This document shows positions 34,642 through 35,533 of a stretch of DNA of 35,533 nucleotides, piece after piece. The DNA is taken from assembly GCA_020717985.1 (NCBI GenBank), contig DYDH01000002.1, positions 7,186 to 42,718 of the forward strand, read 5' to 3'. Positions within the stretch are counted from its first letter, which is position 1. Each line of letters begins with the position of its first letter. Under the pieces are notes generated by a model that was not told the origin of the DNA, did no database searches, and saw only the letters and a list, made by a program, of their open reading frames with translations. Origin of the DNA: Herpetosiphon sp. GTDB taxonomy: Bacteria; Chloroflexota; Anaerolineae; Anaerolineales; Villigracilaceae. The translations under genes were made by a program, and so were the position numbers.

Positions 34642-35127
34642 CTACCTGAACCAGAATGAAAGTTCCACGGCTCCGCCATTTGCCAGCCAGACTGCAAAGT
34701 ACACGCCCACAACTCCGAGCAGGGCAGTTAGCAATGGATAGACTCCGACTTCATTCCAGGCAAGGTCAATCGGGTGAACAACAGGAGTTGCAGAAAAGGA
34801 TGGGGCACTGTGTTCGATTGCGGGACGCTCTTTCACGGGGCGTTCAGGTTTTTGTTTTTGGGATGACTGCACACTTTCTGTTTTGCGAGTCGCAGTCTGC
34901 TGATTAACATATTGCCTGGTCTGCATCGAATAACGGAAGCGGCGCGTCAACCAGACTTCAAGTGGTACACGGTCGGGTCCAAGCCTGAGCAATGCCAATG
35001 CCATAAAGCCGATCAATACCAGAAAACCGATCACCACCTTTCCTGCAAAGGAGAGAGGTAGAAATAAACACAGAACTGCCAGCAATGCACCTGCGCCCAG
35101 GATGCCAAGATCGCGATCGTTGAACAT
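34642..35127 (-). CDS. PrgI-like membrane protein of a type IV secretion system
   Basis: The first 50 residues hold two adjacent hydrophobic segments, followed by LGPDRVPLEVWLTRRFRYSM, which is the charged cytoplasmic signature of PrgI-family (VirB3-like) proteins. A polar linker rich in Gln, Lys, Glu and Pro (about 75-115) leads to a third hydrophobic segment near 130-148. PrgI proteins sit next to the VirB4 ATPase in Gram-positive-type and Chloroflexota conjugation systems. It starts seven bases after the VirB2-like gene. The linker and extra C-terminal segment are longer than in minimal PrgI. Confidence 0.65.
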   Translation of the reverse strand: MFNDRDLGILGAGALLAVLCLFLPLSFAGKVVIGFLVLIGFMALALLRLGPDRVPLEVWLTRRFRYSMQTRQYVNQQTATRKTESVQSSQKQKPERPVKERPAIEHSAPSFSATPVVHPIDLAWNEVGVYPLLTALLGVVGVYFAVWLANGGAVELSFWFR

Positions 35128-35134
35128 GGAACTC

Positions 35135-35401
35135 CTAAAACGGCGGCTGAGGCTGAAAGTTTTTCAACATCTCGCCCAGTTGCGGCAAAAACAAAAAGGC
35201 GAATAGGACAATGATGACCAGACCGACCACACCAATGATGGCCATTGAGGTCATGCGGCTGCCGCCAAAAGCCATGCCAGCTGTGCCCTGCAGAATAAAA
35301 TACAGTCCGCCAAGCAAAGCCACAACGATCAACAGACCGGCCATGAATGCCCAGGCATCGCGGGCAATCGCAAGAATTTGTTCCATGATGGGATCAAACA
35401 T
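35135..35401 (-). CDS. VirB2/TrbC-like pilin or small conjugation membrane protein
   Basis: This 88-residue protein has two strongly hydrophobic segments (about 17-42 and 53-75) separated by a short glycine-rich turn with one Arg (FGGSRMTSM), the layout of TrbC/VirB2-like proteins. Position ahead of a PrgI-like gene supports the call. A ribosome-binding site AAAGGAG precedes the ATG. Sequence conservation in this family is low, so the assignment rests on topology and context. Confidence 0.62.
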   Translation of the reverse strand: MFDPIMEQILAIARDAWAFMAGLLIVVALLGGLYFILQGTAGMAFGGSRMTSMAIIGVVGLVIIVLFAFLFLPQLGEMLKNFQPQPPF

Positions 35402-35422
35402 AAAATATTCTCCTTTTAAATA

Positions 35423-35533
35423 TCAACACGTTCCGAGAAACCAGGCCGCCAGAGGAATGGCGGCGCTGGCGAGGATCATTCCAAAAAGTGCCTCACCACA
35501 TTCAATGAGCGCATTTGCAAACGATGAGGACCC
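35423..35533 (-). CDS. Partial membrane protein, cut by the window edge
   Basis: The minus-strand frame is open from the window end to a TGA at 35423-35425. It gives 36 residues ending with a hydrophobic stretch, MILASAAIPLAAWFLGTC. The C-terminus therefore lies in or near the membrane. It ends 21 bases ahead of the VirB2-like gene and probably belongs to the same conjugation operon. The stretch is too short for a family call. Confidence 0.55.
   Translation of the reverse strand, partial: GSSSFANALIECGEALFGMILASAAIPLAAWFLGTC

Noticed and set aside
34632-34712. Longer N-terminus for the TadC-like protein starting at 34712
   Set aside because: It would overlap the PrgI-like gene by 71 bases, and the ATG at 34631 has its own AGGAGAG site followed by a hydrophobic segment.

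Overview
This 35.5 kb window looks like part of an integrated conjugative element, or an integrated plasmid, carrying a dense anti-phage defence cargo. Both ends cut through genes. No rRNA, tRNA, CRISPR array, integrase or attachment site is visible, and no gap between genes exceeds 300 bases. The host is probably a Gram-negative-type environmental bacterium, most likely Chloroflexota (Anaerolineae-like). That guess rests on moderate GC, an Ala1 helicase intein, a DUF6094 methylase-helicase, Chloroflexota/cyanobacteria-style HEAT-like repeats and a PrgI/VirB2/TadC-like conjugation cluster. It is inference, not a database result.

Left backbone (1-7030, + strand): four tightly packed genes of unknown function (one cut by the window edge), then a terminator-like hairpin. 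Next comes a 1454-codon DNA methyltransferase-helicase fusion whose Walker A motif is split by a 348-residue intein with all the hallmarks of a class 3 (Ala1, W-C-T triplet) intein. A small zinc-ribbon protein follows, and a strong rho-independent terminator closes the block.

Defence cargo (7077-31769): (a) A minus-strand group contains a membrane-anchored Schlafen/AlbA_2 protein, a NucS-like/DUF5655 protein, a membrane-embedded alpha/beta hydrolase and two PD-(D/E)XK nuclease-like proteins. (b) A minus-strand five-gene operon contains hsdR, hsdM, hsdS, an ABC-type ATPase and an HNH nuclease; every junction from hsdM onward overlaps. It merges a type I restriction-modification system of EcoEI type with a Septu-like ATPase-HNH pair, and HsdS carries about 500 extra residues built of some 14 HEAT-like helical repeats. 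(c) A plus-strand pair contains an SF2 helicase with a C-terminal nuclease-like segment and a protein combining a PD-(D/E)XK core with a C-terminal DUF2135/YfaP-like beta domain; a convergent nuclease-like gene lies beside it. (d) A minus-strand pair is a classical Septu (PtuA ATPase and PtuB HNH).

Right backbone (31888-35533, minus strand): a replication-relaxation-like protein, an M23 peptidase, a TadB/C-like (T2SSF) membrane protein, a PrgI-like protein, a VirB2/TrbC-like pilin and one further membrane protein cut by the window edge. These look like a type IV secretion/conjugation operon running toward lower coordinates. The cargo sits between two backbone segments, as expected for a defence hot spot.

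The most novel items are the HsdS-HEAT-repeat fusion inside an RM plus ATPase-HNH operon, the helicase/DUF2135-nuclease pair, and the class 3 intein in the P-loop of a methylase-helicase.
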